Shown: piece after piece, positions 25,801-36,100 of the stretch
How the letters are laid out: the number at the start of each line of letters is the position of its first letter
Position numbering within the stretch: position 1 is the first letter of the stretch
Translations under genes and position numbers: made by a program
NCBI GenBank assembly: GCA_964247055.1
Contig: OZ176057.1
Coordinates: 3,906,001 to 3,970,000 of the forward strand
DNA length: 64,000 nt
Reading direction: 5' to 3'
Source of the DNA: Paragordius varius
Lineage: Eukaryota > Nematomorpha
The notes under the pieces: generated by a model
Told to the model about the DNA's origin: nothing
The model's database searches: none
What the model saw: the letters and a program-made list of their open reading frames with translations, nothing else

Positions 25801-28798
25801 AAAATATCTAACTAATTATAAATCAATGTAAACCAATCAATAAATAATAAAAAATCCTAGTTAACATTTCGAAGACTAACGCCAAAAATTATTATAGTAT
25901 AAAACAAAAATCTTTAACAAAATAGCAAAATTTTGCCATTTTTCATAATTATATTTCGGGAGCAAAAAAATCACTTATTAAAATCCTAAAAAAGACGGTA
26001 GGGGAAACATTGATAAGACATCAAACTATATTTTTACAATAAAATATCCTTACAAATATCTATAAAACAAAATAAATATTTGGCTGAAAACTAATTTAAC
26101 CTTAAAATTAGAAATCTAAAAAAATACAGAACGGACCTTGGTGTAATATATTAAAACTATACGTTTAAAATAAAACCTTATAAATATGTCTTAAAATAAC
26201 CTTAAAAATAGCGTAGTAAAAATTTTATCACATTAAAAATGTGAAAAAGTCAGATATTTTTTTCTAATGGACAACCATACTTTTTATGTCTGATTTTTTT
26301 TAGATATAACCCTTTGTTTTAAACTGTAAAGTGATGTAAATTGTTAACATAATCCATTATGTATTTTACAATTGTAATTAAATGTTTTTTATTGGATAAA
26401 TTAAATTATCTAAAATAATTTTGATAATTTTTGTCTTGATATTTTTACATTTTGTCCGTATAATTTCAATTTTTACTGCATTATATTATATGTCAAAACT
26501 ATATTTTTATAATTGCTATAAACATTTTAAAATTAGTAAAAAAAACACACCTTTGTAATGAGTTTGTAGACGACATAAGCTGATATGCCCTCCCCCACTT
26601 TTTGAGGTTCGACTATTCGAATTTTGATGTGAGGGATTTGATTGTTTCCAAAACAGGCTCGTTCAATCGTATTTATTACAGGGTCATCCAAGGTTAATTG
26701 CATAGACACCTGAAATAAAAACAGAATGAATGATATGCCATATATATCTAAATCTTTTGTAGAATTTTCTAGAAATTTTAACTAACATCCATACAAAAAG
26801 TTATAAAGCTTTAAAGCTATCTCAAAAGTTGGATATTTTCTATCAAAACCAAAAAATAAGAAAGGTAAAAAATTTTATTTAATATGTCTCTTAAAATTTT
26901 TCGAATGATTCAAACGGAAATATTGAAATTATATGGAGATATAACGTAAAAGATTAATATTTATAAGCACAACTTTTGCATTAAACTAAACACATACAAT
27001 ATATATATATATATTAATTTATAGTCAAATTCACCCTTAAACAATAATTTACCCTTGAACAATTCAAATTCACCGTAAAATAAATGTATGTAATTTTTTA
27101 AGATTAAAAATTACCTATATTTTATTAATTTTTTGAAATATGAAATTACGCTAAAATTAATATAATACTGAAAAATAATAAACTATGCCATAAGAATATA
27201 ATATATATTATTGATGATATATATAGCCCAAAAACACATAATTTATATTTAAAGTGAATTTAAATTGTTCAAGGGTATTCGAATTGCTCGAAGGTGAATT
27301 TGAATTGTTCAACGGTTGATTTGAAATAAAATGGTATAATATATATATATATATATATATATCTTGTTTGGATACTTATATAAAGTAGTTAGTTATATTA
27401 TAAATTTTATTGAAAATAAGTATTTTAAAGTTTTTTGTATTCTTTTCGTAATCTAGCTAATTTTAGATTTGAAAATTAGGCGATTCGAGGTCTTTACTTA
27501 TTGTGTTAAGCCATGTGGTATAAGGTCGACCGGATTTAGATGTTTGGTTTTTCAACCGAGTTATTTTTCATAGTTTTAAGGATTTTAAAAGTTTTTTGTA
27601 ATTTTAACCAAAGGAAAATGTATTAAGACAAATGTAATAAAAGTGGAAAGGTTGAAAAACTTTGTTAAATAGTAAAAAAATGTTGTATAAGAAAATATTT
27701 ATTCAAAATTAAAAATATAATAACATAATAATAACAATCCAAGTAATAGTGATTTTTAACAAGCATATTTATGAGGTTGATAAAAAAATTTCTCAGAAAA
27801 AATATTTTCACATAATTTGTGGATAATTATTTGGTTGTTTACAATATTTAAATTTACATATTAATTATAACAAAAATTAAAACTTTTTAAGGTTTAAATT
27901 TAATTTTTTTTTAATTTAAAAGAATATCCAAAAATATATAAATTATTATTATATATAAAAATTGAGATCATATATCTTGATTTTTTTATATGTAAATAAT
28001 TGTTTTAACCAAAGTAAAAAATAGTAATATATATGCTAACACAATAAATTATTTATTTTACAATTGTAATTAAGTAATTTATAATGGACAAAAAAAGGTT
28101 TAAAAAATATGGTTGTATTTTGAAAAAAAATTTACCTCTATATTTTTATGTTTTGTCCGTATAATGTTTCAATTTTTACTGTAGTACATACGAAAAAATT
28201 TTTAGGAGTTTTTGTAAATTAATAATATATTATTTGATGAAAAATTTTCTGTTATCACAAAAAATTAATAAAACTTTTTGTGGGTCATCTGATTGGATGA
28301 CAGATTTTTCAATATTGGCTATTAGCGCGTTGGATTTGGTTGAAGGGACAACATTTTGTTGATTTATTGTATTTTTTTCTACCACGTTATTTTCATCGTC
28401 TAGAAAAAGATGGGTTAAATTTATAAAATCCTTGGTAAATAATACGGAATAAATAATATTTTAAAAAAAAAATATTACTTAACTCACCTATCAATAAAAA
28501 TTAACCATATTTATGAAGTGATTTAGAATAATAGGATATAATACAGGATTAATAAATTTTAGCACACCAAATATTAAAAAATCTTTCTACCATTTAAAAT
28601 TGCACTGTAAAATAATTATAAAATTATAACTGTAATTTAGATGGTAAAAAATAAATTATACTTTATTTATTTTTAAAAACTTCATAAAAAATAACATACT
28701 TTCAAGACTAACATCTTCCATAAGAGGTGATGGAGTAATTTTTGCATTCTAAAAAATTTATATCAAAAATTATCTACATCGTTTTGCGATTCCATCAT
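15374..28798 (-). CDS. SNX1/SNX2: Sorting nexin 1/2-like retromer SNX-BAR protein, 14 exons, 569 aa
   Basis: Exons in transcript order: 28798-28778, 28748-28700, 28399-28275, 26709-26551, 24869-24716, 23019-22938, 21699-21482, 20800-20679, 19746-19653, 19183-19011, 17736-17593, 16792-16628, 15868-15716, 15424-15374. All junctions are GT-AG and in phase. The product has an acidic/Asn N-terminus, a PX domain at about 91-200 (phosphoinositide-binding RRYSDFLGLHEKL, loop VIPVPPSKSLLGMTK, then ERRRAALERY) and a BAR domain at about 311-569 (WFEEMQNQIENLDSQMRKLH, SRALSQLAQVEERIEQI, HNDFFVLCETLKDYVSLIG, FERERIKEFKDTFVLYLQ), ending WEAFLPEAHAIA. SNX1/2 (yeast Vps5) form the membrane-tubulating part of endosomal retromer. 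Length is slightly above the usual ~520 because of a 40-aa Asn/Ser linker in exon 8. The first intron is only 29 bp. The start is the first of two adjacent ATGs; the gene is head to head with ERO1. Parts of exons 5, 7, 10 and 11 are repeated in adjoining introns. Confidence 0.93.
16279..16587. mobile_element. Type-A MITE
   Basis: TATA-ACCATTTACAGTTCAAATTAACCC at the left with four units; right end GAGGGTGAATTTGAATTG, TAAATGCTATATA. In SNX intron 12, 40 bp from the exon 12 donor. Confidence 0.85.
16960..17592 (-). repeat. Tandem copies of the SNX exon 11 donor junction
   Basis: Reading on the minus strand, the end of exon 11 (coding QAFTYRQKAWNNL) plus the following GTTTTTTT donor region is repeated downstream at donor positions near 17458, 17281, 17128 and (partial) 16965, against the real donor at 17592. 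Units are about 135-180 bp and carry ~40-45 bp of exon with its intron flank. Only the first copy is joined to the full exon. Confidence 0.75.
17782..18069. mobile_element. Type-A MITE
   Basis: TATA-ACCATTTACAGTTTAAATTCACCC at the left; GGGTGAAATTGAACTGTAAATGGTATA at the right, three units at each end. It lies 45 bp upstream of SNX exon 11 and is followed by a (TA)n tract at 18083-18121. Confidence 0.9.
18083..18121. repeat. (TA)n microsatellite
   Basis: About 19 TA units beside the preceding type-A MITE. Confidence 0.9.
18378..18435 (-). repeat. Single duplicate of the SNX exon 10 donor junction
   Basis: On the minus strand this reads AGATCTATTAAATCG...GCAGATCAG|GTGATTTGA, close to the real exon 10 end at 19011 (CTGATATCCTAAACTT...GCTGATCAG|GTGATTTA). 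It would code SDLLNRNHSIRADQ against the real SDILNLNPSVHADQ, so it may be a spare or alternative exon end. A type-B MITE lies between the two copies. Confidence 0.65.
18730..19002. mobile_element. Type-B (Tc1/mariner-like) MITE abutting a splice donor
   Basis: Right end CGTATAATTTCAATTTTTACTG-TA is intact; the left arm (TTACGGACAAAACGTGAG) is eroded. The right end is 8 bp from SNX exon 10 (19011), so the element starts just inside the 5' splice site of that intron. Confidence 0.8.
19410..19511. repeat. Short strong hairpin
   Basis: GAGCAATTTGCAAAACAG... TGTATGGAAAAAA is followed ~30 bp later by its near-perfect complement TTTTTTCCATACA...CTGTTTTGCAAATTGCTC (stem about 33 bp, one mismatch). 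It sits in SNX intron 9. It could be a small MITE or an RNA hairpin; nothing decides between them here. Confidence 0.75.
19828..19889. repeat. (TA)n microsatellite, longest in window
   Basis: About 30 TA units in SNX intron 8. Confidence 0.9.
19930..20224. mobile_element. Type-B (Tc1/mariner-like) MITE
   Basis: Left arm TACGGACAAAACGTAAAAATATAAAGG with AAAAGCCAACCATACTTTTTTAAA; right arm ATATGGTTATTTTT... ATTTTTACGTTTTGTCGCCG...ATTTTTACCGTA. Extreme left terminus lost. Confidence 0.75.
21866..22620 (-). repeat. Tandem copies of the SNX exon 7 acceptor junction
   Basis: The plus-strand block TCATGAGTGTAGCGTGATTT followed by ACGATTTATATATCTGTTG, which is the complement of the exon 7 acceptor and its first ~45 coding bases (RYINRTANHATLMI), is at 21661-21705 in the real exon and repeated at 21868-21913, 22165-22212 and 22479-22522, with a partial copy at 22597-22620. 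Spacings are about 207, 297 and 314 bp. The copies keep both the AG acceptor and the exon bases at near-identity. Confidence 0.85.
23515..24715 (-). repeat. Tandem copies of the SNX exon 5 donor junction (6-7 units)
   Basis: The complement of the exon 5 end (AHLGYVIPVPPSKSLLG|GTAAAT) appears at about 23520-23585, 23708-23765, 23878-23940, 24061-24120, 24247-24300, 24425-24482 and partly at 24598-24612, before the real copy at 24713-24790. Unit length is about 165-190 bp, including a shared intron flank with ATTACGCGTTTTAGAGCTC. Each unit keeps a GTAAA donor and up to ~75 bp of exon, but degraded frames. This ladder fills most of SNX intron 5. Confidence 0.88.
25316..25608. mobile_element. Type-A MITE
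   Basis: Left ACCCGTTTACAGCTTTAATTCAC with AACAATTCAAATTCACTC units; right GGGTAAATTTGAATTG... TAATTGGTATA. In SNX intron 4. Confidence 0.8.
26230..26479. mobile_element. Type-B (Tc1/mariner-like) MITE, left arm eroded
   Basis: Right end ATTTTTACATTTTGTCCGTATAATTTC...TTTTTACTG; inner pair ACAACCATACTTTTT at ~26269. In SNX intron 4, ~70 bp beyond the exon 4 donor. Confidence 0.65.
27014..27335. mobile_element. Type-A MITE
   Basis: Left AGTCAAATTCACCCTTAAAC with further units; right GTGAATTTGAATTGTTCAACGG...AAATGGTATA. (TA)n tracts touch both ends. In SNX intron 3. Confidence 0.8.
28090..28181. mobile_element. Type-B MITE, right arm only
   Basis: AAATATGGTTGTATTTTG... TTTTATGTTTTGTCCGTATAA...TTTTTACTG-TA. 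The left arm is not recognisable upstream. In SNX intron 3. Confidence 0.6.
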
Positions 28799-29009
28799 GC
28801 TTTTTTTCTACGTATTGAAAGGTTTGGTTTTAACAAATGTTGATAAATATTTTAGTAGAATCAGATGATCAAAAAATTATAAGATATTTTATTAATTTTA
28901 AAATTTAAATTAAATTACATTTAATAATTAATATTTTTAATTTTAAAGTTTTCACCAATAAAATTTTTACACATTTCATATCGTCATATTATCGAAACAT
29001 GGGCATTAG
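28799..29009. promoter_or_regulatory. Divergent (bidirectional) promoter region, SNX / ERO1
   Basis: Only 211 bp separate the SNX start codon (28798, minus) from the ERO1 start (29010, plus), so both core promoters and both 5' UTRs must fit here unless non-coding 5' exons lie elsewhere. It contains a CCAAT-like CACCAATAAAATTT near 28956 and AT-rich stretches but no mobile element, unlike almost every other gap of this size. An upstream ATG at 28999 opens a 13-codon frame overlapping the ERO1 start. Confidence 0.6.
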
Positions 29010-32000
29010 ATGCATCAGCCTACCCTTCGAATTAACCTAAAATTTTTAACATTATTTTTATTTGTGATATTTTTTACCATTTTCGTTTGGCCTGTGAAAA
29101 CTTTTTTAAACGCCAAAAATGGAATTAATACAGTTCAAATTTTGGAGGGCATTAAACATACATTCGAACAAGTATATTTTTGTGTATATATCTATCATTT
29201 AGGCCGAATCTATAAACCAAGATGATTTAAATTGCAATATCCAATATCTTGAAACCTACAATCTGCAATACATATATCCTATTTTGAATGAATTGCTATC
29301 TAGATCATATTTTAGATTTTTTAAAGTAAAAATACTTATATTTGTAAATTTGAAATAATATATTATTTTTAATTAATTATTATTTGTCCAGGTAAATTTA
29401 AACAAAAAATGTCCCTTTTGGCCAAATAGTCGAATATGTGCATCTCAATACTGTCATATACGGAGTTGTGATAAGGTTATTTTAAAAAAGATTGAATATT
29501 ATTTATAATTTTTTTATATATAAATATATAGTTATTCCCATAAATTAAATAAAAATTATACACTAATTATCCATATTATTCCTTAATCGTTGTATTTTAT
29601 ATTGGACTGTTTTTGCAAGCAAATCCATGTCCACCAATTTAAAATCCATTGACACTTTTAACCAATTATATATATTGATTTCTAAATATATAATATACCT
29701 ACATTGTTCTAATTTAAATTCAGTAATTTGATTCAAATTTGAATTATTGCGCTAAAAAAAGTTCTTTTTTATTTCCTGTTTCGGATTTTACCTAAACCCC
29801 AAAAAGCATAGAATATTAAACATTACAACTACTTAAATACTTTGGCGTCGCAATAATTTTAGTCCTATTTTTTTGCTATTTAGTTAAAAAAACTATAAAA
29901 TTATAAGTTAATATAAATTCATCAAAATATGATTTTCTATTACCAAATTCATATGATTTTTATATGATCAATTTTGTTTTTTCATAGGACATTCAACATT
30001 TATACTTATTTTTATAATTCTTTCATAACATATTTGACATGTAGAATTCAATCCCTATCGGTCTTAGAAGTCTAAAACAGATAAATGGTAACAATGGCGA
30101 CGATACACAAAAGGTAGTAGTAATTTTTCTATCAATAGGTTTCTAATGAATCCGTTGTTGCTAATGGTAACAACACTAGTTGCCATGACAACGCCACTCT
30201 TAATGACCACGATCATATGCTAAATAATGCAAATGGCGGCGGAAATATATCTTCAAGCCTAAATTTAAACACAAACATAACGGGTCCAGATGTTGAATTA
30301 CTTAATGCTGTGAACCGTACCATAAGGTAAAAATTTATATTGTTTTGAAATTTTATTTTAACTTTTTTCTTTGAAACTTTTTATTTTTTTAAGGAATCAA
30401 TTAAATATTTTAGAAAATTTAAATTAATTTTGGGCTATTTTGCCCGAAAATAGTGTGGTTTTCCTAGTTAAATTTAAAAAATTAAAATAAGTACCTAAGA
30501 TTAGTTTTTACTTTTTTGTTTTTTTCAAAATAAAGTCAAGTTAAATTTAATACCAATTTTTTGGTAAATTTATATTTAAATATCAATAAAATATAAATGT
30601 TTTGAACATTATAATTTTCTTAAAATTAATAATTATAATATTTTTATAGTGATACTGATGCATTATCATTTCAAAGATGGAGTCAACATGACAGTACGCT
30701 CAAATTCTGTGATATCGATGGTGAGTTTTGCAAAAAACTATTTTTTTTGAAATTTTAAAACTTTTAAATAAATATTTTTTTTACAATAACTATTGTAATA
30801 TTTTGTTTTTTTGGAGCTTTAAATTTTTCAAGCTTTATAAATTTTATACACTTATGAACAATTTTTGAGTTCTTAAAACTTTCTTAACCTTTATAAATTA
30901 TAAGAATTTTACAAAAAACCTATTTTTATTTAGTTTATTTAAAGTACTTTTTGCAACCACCACCTTATTTTATAATAACTATCTGATTTTTTTTAACAAA
31001 TCTTTTTTTTTGGTTTATTGTATAAGTTTTACGCCATTTAATGGTTTAAAACTTGTGTCCAAGACCAGGCCCTCTCTAAGAATTCGAAATCAAACCCTTT
31101 TTTAACAATTTTTCTGAATAAGTCATTAGGGAAAAAATTGTTTTATAATGTTTGCATTTTACAAGTTCTTATTTCTATGTATGCCAACATATATATACCA
31201 CTTTTAGTTCAAATTCACCCTTAAACAATAATTTACCCTCGAACAATTCAAATTAACACTAAATAAATTGTTTTTTTGAAATGAAAAATTACCTATATTT
31301 TTATATATTTTTAAAATGTAAATATTTGTTTTAAATTAAAATAATACTGAAAAAATAATAAACCATGTCGTAAAGTTATATTTCATAACAATAATGAATT
31401 ATTAGCCCTTAAACACATATATTTTTCAGGGTGAATTTGAATTCTTCAGTGAATTTAAATTATTGTGAGGATAATTTAAATTATTGTGAGGATAATTTGA
31501 ATTATTTAAAGGTCAATTTATATTGTTGTTCAAGGGTGAATTTGAATTATTTATGGTTAAATTTGAATGTTTAAGAGTGAATTGAACTGTGTAATTGATA
31601 TATTTTAATCACTTTTAAGATAAAAAATTTTTAAATATTTTTTGCTTTTTTTGAGAATATTATTTTTTTGCGCGCTATTTTTAGATGAGACTTCTCATGA
31701 TTGTGAATACATTGATTTATAGTTTTGTGATTAATAATCTAAATAACCATAAATTTTTCTTATTCTTTTATTAATAAAATACATATTCAATTCTATATTT
31801 AATGTTAACTTAAAACATTTTTAAGCTGGAAAAAATGTTAAAATTTTATTTTATTTGAGTTTTTTTATTTTTTTTCCGCCCTATTTTTAGATGAGACTTC
31901 TCATGATTGTGAATACATTGATTTATAATTTTGTGATTAATAATCTAAATAACCATAAATTTTTCTTATTCTTTTATTAATAAAATACATTTTTCAATTC

Positions 32001-33123
32001 TATATTTAATGTTTACTTAAAACATTTTTAAGGTGGAAAAAATGTTAAAATTTTATTTTATTTGAGTTTTTTTATTTTTTTTCCACCCTATTTTTAGATG
32101 AGACTTCTCATGATTGTGAATACATTGATTTATAGTTTTGTGATTAATAACCTAAACAACCATTAATTTTCATTATTCTTTTATCAATAAAAAACATTTT
32201 TCAATTCTTTAACTTATTAAATCATTTATAAGATGAAAAATTTAAAAAAATTGCGCGCTATTTTTAGATGAAACTTCTCATGATTGTGATTGCATTTATT
32301 TTTTGTTGTAAATCTCTAAATAACCATAAATATTCATTATTATCAAAAACATTTTTCAATTCTTTAAATGTATTATTAAATACTTTTAAGTTGAAAAAAT
32401 TTTAAAATATTTTTTGCTTTTTGAGAATTTTATTTTTTTTTGCGCGCTATTTTTAGATGAAACCTCTCATGATTGTGAATACATTGATTTATTGTTGAAT
32501 CCTGAACAGTATACTTCATTCAATGGACCTGCCGCTCACAAAATTTGGAAAGCTATATACGAAGAGAATTGCTTTTTAAATCAGTTTTTATATTTTTTTT
32601 AAACTTTTTCAATAATTTTATAAGTTTTTAAACTTAACTTGATTTTTTAAAAGTTTATTTAGTTAATTAAATGTTATTACAATTTGTCATAGTTTAGATT
32701 AAGGTTTACTTTTTTGTGGTTAAACATTTTGTGAAATTACATATAAATAATTTGAAATGTTACACATGGGGTTATTTACAGTAAAATTGAAATTAAACGG
32801 ACAAAACATAAAAATATAAAGACAAATATAATTTATCCAAAAGACACCCATACTTTTTATTTTCTTATATAAGCTATTTAGTTACAATCGTAAAATTTAG
32901 AATTGTTTGTGTTAGTAATATACATCTCTATTTTAGACTTTGCCATTTAATGAGTTATATTGAAATAAATCAAAATTTAAAAATTATGGTTGATTTTATA
33001 TGTTTACGTTTTGTCCGTATAATTACAGTTTTTACTGTACTTTTAATCATTTTTATTAATTTTTAAGAATATTTTTTTATAACCATATGTGTCAGAAAAT
33101 TTTGTTTTCAGTTATTTTTTTAT

Positions 33124-33155
<32 letters not shown>

Positions 33156-36100
33156 GTATTTAACGTTTTTTGTTAAAAATTTAATATTTAAATGACTTTC
33201 AAACTAAATATTATTACTATATTGATTATTACTAAAATAAATTAACTTTTAAATTTGCTAATAAATTAAAATTTTGACATTATTTAAAAAATTAATTATA
33301 TAAATTTAGCAATCTCCAAAATGACAGAACACTAAAACGTAAATGGGCCCCTATTTTATCATCGCATGAGGAAATTAAAGGTTATATAAATCTATCATTT
33401 ACGATTCATTTACCCATAAACAATTCAAAACCCTTGAACAATTATAATTTAACCCTAAACAATACAAATTTACCCTTGAACAATTATAATTTAACCCTAA
33501 ACAATACAAATAACACTTGAACAATTCAAATTTACCCCTAAACAATTCCAACTCATTCACCCTAAAAATAAATTATGTGTTTTTCGGGCACTAATATAAC
33601 TCTATATATGAAATATTTCTTTATGACATAGTATATTATTATTGCTTTAATTTTAAATTCAAAAAATATGTGTAGGTTTTAATCCTTAAAAACGCATATT
33701 TATTTTAGGGTAAATTTGATTGTTCCAGGGTGAAATTGAAGTGTAAATGGTGTATATATTTATATATCTAAAATTTGTAAAAGTTTTTTGCATTATTTTA
33801 TAAGTTATATGTAAAAATTATCTATATTAAATTGGCATTATAAAATTATAAAGAGGAAATAATTTTTTTTCACAAAAAACTTTTAAACAGTTTTAAACCT
33901 TGATTTTTTAACTTAATTATTTAATTACAATCTTTTAATAATATAAATAAGTGTATTATCACAATTCCTAACCCAAAACATTTAATATTGAAAAAATTTT
34001 TTTTAAAAAAACATGGTTGTCTTTTACAAAAAAAATTTATATTTTAATTTTTTACGTTATTTGTCTCTATAACTACATGTTTTTTTAGCTATATACCATT
34101 TATAATTCAAATTCACCCTTGAACAATTCAAAATATATCCTAAAATCAAATTTGTTGTTTTTTTAAGATAAAAAATTACTTATATTTTTATATATTTTTA
34201 AAAAATAAAAATTTAGTTTAAAATTAATACTGGAAAACTTATAATCTATGCCATAGGGATATACTTAATATCAATAATGAGTAGGTCAGTCCAAAAAATA
34301 CATAATTTAATTTTAGAGGGAATTTTAATTGTTCGAGGGTGAATTTGAATTGTAAATGGTATATTTATATATATATATATTTATAAATACTAATCTTGTG
34401 TGATTTTGAATTTTATACCATTTTTATCAAACTTAATTTATTTAACAGTAAAAATATAAAATACATAATTTTGTTCAATTTATCATTAATAGACACACGT
34501 TCTTTCTTTAAAAAATCTAATTCCAAAATACTTTAAAACCCATTTTTTGGAAAATATATGTGTTAATAAGTAACTAACATTCAATTTTTTTGCATATTTA
34601 CAGGTAAAAATTAAAAAATATCTATTTACATAGCTGCATTTTATTGAATATTTTTAGAATTTTTTATTCAAAATATAATTTCTACAAATTTACTGTAATA
34701 TTAATTTTTTTAAGATATGTGATGTATGCTTTAAAATGGTTGATTTTAAATTTAATATTTGACTTTTAAAAAATAACACATATAGTAAGAATTGAAATTA
34801 TATAGGGACAAAATGTAAAAATATAAAGTCAAATTTTAAGTTTTCAAAAAAATATTTTTTAAGAATTATATAATTAATTATTTATTTCATTGTTTTATAA
34901 CTTATTTTAGATCTTTGCTTTAAAAAAAAGGGCATTTTTTAAATATTTTTACCCAAAAAATTTAAAAAAATAAAATTAGAAGCAAAAAAAATTTATGAAT
35001 ATTAATTTTAAATATTTAACAAAAATTATTTAAGTTTTCAAAAAAATATTTTTTAAGAATTATTTAATTAATTATTTATTTCATTGTTTTATAACTTATT
35101 TTAGATCTTTGCTTTAAAAAAAAAAAAATAAAATTAGACGCAAAAAAAATTTATGAATATTAATTTTAAATATTTAACAAAAATTATTTAATTTTTTGTT
35201 AAAAATATTTTTTTAAGAATTATTTAATTAATTATTTATTCCATTTTTTTATAACTTATTTTAGATCTTTGCTTTGAAAAAAGGGCTTTTTACATGGCAC
35301 TTTCTGGACTTCATACTAGTATAACCACACATTTATGTTCACGATATTATATTAGTAAGTTTTTTTATTAATTTTTTTATATTATTCTATAACTTTTTTT
35401 TCATTTAAAAACTAATATTTAGGATTTATAAATGCCTTTATATCTAAAATTTATATTCCCGCGAAAAACCGTGTATTATCTTTAGGAGCGATTTTTTTTC
35501 AACAATCAAAAAAAAGTTTAAATTATTATTTGGTATTTTTCGTATTTCCAATACCATTTGTACTTCAAGAGTGTCCTTGAACACTTCAAGTTGGTCCTTG
35601 AACAGTTCAAGTTGGTCCTTAAACACTTCAAGTTGGTCCTTAAACACTTCAAGTTGGTCCTTAAACCTTTTAAGCTAGTCCTTAAACACTTTGATTTGGT
35701 TTTTTTACTTTTTTGTTTTAATTTTAACATTTATCAATCATATCCTACATCATTCAACTATTTTAGCGTTTTCAACCTATTTCCTATTATTTAACATAAA
35801 TTTTAAATCAAGATCAACTTTTAATCATTCAGAAACCGTATATCCTTATTAATTTATTTGAATTATTTTGGATATTTACAAGATTTTAACACGTAATTTA
35901 AAGATATATAAGTTTTTTAGGTTATTAATCACAATATCTTTCATTGAAAAAATTTAAAAGTTATTAATTTTGTTTAAATGGGAAAAAATTAGTTTAAAAC
36001 AAAAAAAGTGATATTTTTAATTAATTTTTATTTTAAATGAATAAATATATTATAAATCAAGAAAATTAGGTTAAATACTGAAATAAATGCAAAAATTATA

